Assembly: GCA_020061125.1 (NCBI GenBank)
Contig: JAGUYV010000175.1
Span: 1 to 8,911, forward strand
Source: a bacterium
GTDB taxonomy: Bacteria > UBP15 > UBA6099 > DSWB01
Direction: 5' to 3'
DNA: 8,911 nucleotides
Each line of letters starts with the position of its first letter. Within the stretch, counting starts at the first letter, position 1. The notes beneath the pieces were generated by a model, which saw nothing but the letters and a program-made list of their open reading frames with translations, was not told where the DNA came from and did not search any database. A program made the position numbers and the translations under genes. This document shows positions 7,678 through 8,911 of this stretch, in pieces.

Positions 7678-7715
7678 CGCGCCCTGTGATTTCCTCGCAG
7701 ATTCAAACACGGAGA

Positions 7716-8897
7716 TTACAACTTGCAGTCCAGAGCCAACTGGGCCAGAGTGCGCGCCACCTGCCCTGTTCCGCCCGCGGCGTAATACCCTCGCGGCTTG
7801 TCGAACATATACACGCCCGCGATGTCCAGATGAACCCACGGGGTTTTTTCCACGAAGAACTCAAGAAACAGAGCGGCCGTGGTTGCGCCCGCATATTTGC
7901 CGCCCACATTCTTGATGTCCGCGATCTGGCTTTTGTTCATTTCCTTGTATTCGTCGTCGGTGGGCATGTGCCAGAGCTTCTCGCCGGTTTTTTCCGAAGC
8001 GGCCATGACCCGGGCCAGGAGTTTTTCGTCGTTGGTGAACACGCCGGCGCGGGTCTCGCCCAGCGCGGCAACGCACGCGCCCGTGAGCGTGGCGGCGTCC
8101 ACGATGGCGTCCGCACCCTGCTTTTTTGCGTAGCAAATGGTGTCCACAAGAATGAGGCGGCCTTCGGCGTCCGTGTTGGCGATTTCAATGGTCTTGCCGT
8201 TCATTGCGGTGCGAATGTCGTCCACGCGTTGGGCCGCGCCGTCCGGCATGTTCTCCACGCACGGGGCGTACGCGGTCACATTGATTTTCGGACCCAGTTT
8301 GGCGATGGCGGTCATGGCGCCTATCACGCTGGCCGCGCCCGCCATGTCCCCTTTCATGCCCGCCATGGAGTTTGACGGCTTCAGGGACAGCCCGCCGGAA
8401 TCGAAAGTCACGCCCTTGCCGATCAGCGCCAGGGTTTTCTTGGACGCGGGGTTTCCCTTATATTCCATGATGATGAGCCGGGGTTCCTGTACGGAACCGA
8501 TGGTCACGCCCAGGTATGCGCCCATTTTGTGTTTTTCGAGGTCTTTGCGGCCCAGGGATTTCACGGTCACGGGCAGGCCCTTGAGCGCGGCGCGCGCGCG
8601 GCGGTCCATCTCCACGGGGGTAAGCACATTGGGCGGCTCGTTGACCAGATCGCGTGCGAGGATGGCGGCCTGCGCCATCACGGTTCCCATTTTGACGCCC
8701 GCGCGAATGGCGGACAAGCGGCCGGGGTCGCGCTCGACGATGGTGAGTTCGCCAAGCTCCGCAGGCTGATCCTCTTTGGCGACGCTTTTATATTTGTCGA
8801 ATTTGTAAAGGCCGAGAAGCGCGCCCTCGGTCACGGCCTGCGCCGCGTCGCGGGGGTCGAGTCCGCCTGCGCCCGCACCATGGAGAATGGTGGCGGC
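7716..8897 (-). CDS. pepA: Leucyl aminopeptidase, M17 family (N-terminus truncated by contig end)
   Basis: Cytoplasmic di-metal aminopeptidase that removes N-terminal amino acids from peptides. 393 codons are present. Reading from the GTG at 8834 as residue 1, the catalytic domain has K140 and D145 in GKGVTFDSGG, K152, D163 in MKGDMAGA, and D222, E224 and R226 in NTDAEGRL. The spacing of these residues matches E. coli PepA exactly (K270, D275, K282, D293, D352, E354, R356), so every metal ligand and catalytic residue is present. The GTG is unlikely to be the true start: the frame continues upstream with family-like sequence (AATILHGAG, then LDPRDAAQA) to the edge of genomic DNA at 8897. About 110 N-terminal residues are missing. 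A small oddity is RVDD where many relatives have RPGD just before the DI segment. The gene converges on the operon with a 38-nt gap and is probably functionally unrelated to it. Confidence 0.95.
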   Translation of the reverse strand, partial: AATILHGAGAGGLDPRDAAQAVTEGALLGLYKFDKYKSVAKEDQPAELGELTIVERDPGRLSAIRAGVKMGTVMAQAAILARDLVNEPPNVLTPVEMDRRARAALKGLPVTVKSLGRKDLEKHKMGAYLGVTIGSVQEPRLIIMEYKGNPASKKTLALIGKGVTFDSGGLSLKPSNSMAGMKGDMAGAASVIGAMTAIAKLGPKINVTAYAPCVENMPDGAAQRVDDIRTAMNGKTIEIANTDAEGRLILVDTICYAKKQGADAIVDAATLTGACVAALGETRAGVFTNDEKLLARVMAASEKTGEKLWHMPTDDEYKEMNKSQIADIKNVGGKYAGATTAALFLEFFVEKTPWVHLDIAGVYMFDKPRGYYAAGGTGQVARTLAQLALDCKL

Positions 8898-8911
8898 AGA
8901 TCGGAAGAGCG
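8898..8911 (+). other. Illumina adapter remnant (sequencing artefact)
   Basis: The last 14 bases, AGATCGGAAGAGCG, are identical to the start of the TruSeq universal/read-2 adapter. They are not genomic. The final four in-frame codons of pepA on the minus strand would be read from this adapter and should be removed. Confidence 0.93.

Noticed and set aside
7641-7737. Interrupted inverted repeat (GGCTCTGCTGCA at 7641-7652; TGCAGTCCAGAGCC at 7724-7737) bracketing the convergent gene ends.
   Set aside because: The arms pair with a 2-nt bulge, but the loop is over 70 nt, both arms are coding, and there is no T-run. It is weak as a terminator and may be chance.
7964-7979. TGGCAC on the minus strand, the -24 element of sigma-54 promoters.
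   Set aside because: No TTGC at the -12 position, and it is the WHMP codons of pepA.
7716-8834. GTG at 8834 as the true start of the aminopeptidase.
   Set aside because: Alignment by catalytic residues puts it near residue 131 of E. coli PepA, and the frame continues upstream with family-like sequence to the contig end.

Overview
The window is GC-rich, densely coding bacterial DNA. Five genes read on the + strand with overlaps or very short gaps. A sixth, unrelated gene converges on them from the right. The sigma-54-type response regulator, the HEIGN-type histidine kinase and the GT-C membrane transferase suggest a Gram-negative organism, for example a deltaproteobacterial (Desulfobacterota/Myxococcota-like) lineage or another environmental phylum that uses sigma-54. 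No marker gene fixes the taxonomy. The last 14 bases match the start of an Illumina adapter, so this looks like the untrimmed end of a short-read contig rather than a genomic junction.

Layout. 1-1041: C-terminal part of a membrane-bound sensor histidine kinase (last membrane helix, HAMP, HisKA, HATPase), cut by the left edge. 1016-2437: its NtrC-family response regulator (receiver, AAA+ sigma-54 activator, Fis-type HTH), overlapping the kinase by 26 nt. 2464-3990: a class B (B12-binding-type) radical SAM enzyme of unknown substrate. 3980-5992: a GT39/PMT-like polytopic glycosyltransferase with a cysteine-rich C-terminal extracytoplasmic domain. 5989-7677: a protein with about seven N-terminal membrane helices and a C-terminal beta-propeller-like domain, which I do not recognise as a named family. 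7716-8897, - strand: M17 leucyl aminopeptidase (PepA), lacking its N-terminus because the contig ends.

How they may work together. The five + strand genes look like one transcriptional unit: kinase and regulator overlap, then come a 26-nt gap, an 11-nt overlap and a 4-nt ATGA overlap. The last three encode a radical SAM enzyme that may touch the membrane, a lipid-linked-sugar transferase and a membrane/propeller protein. This fits a regulated pathway that modifies a lipid or glycan of the cell envelope. That is an inference from family and gene order; no substrate can be read from the sequence. No promoter, sigma-54 site, RNA gene, mobile element, CRISPR array or convincing terminator was found. 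PepA is a housekeeping gene and probably not part of the system.
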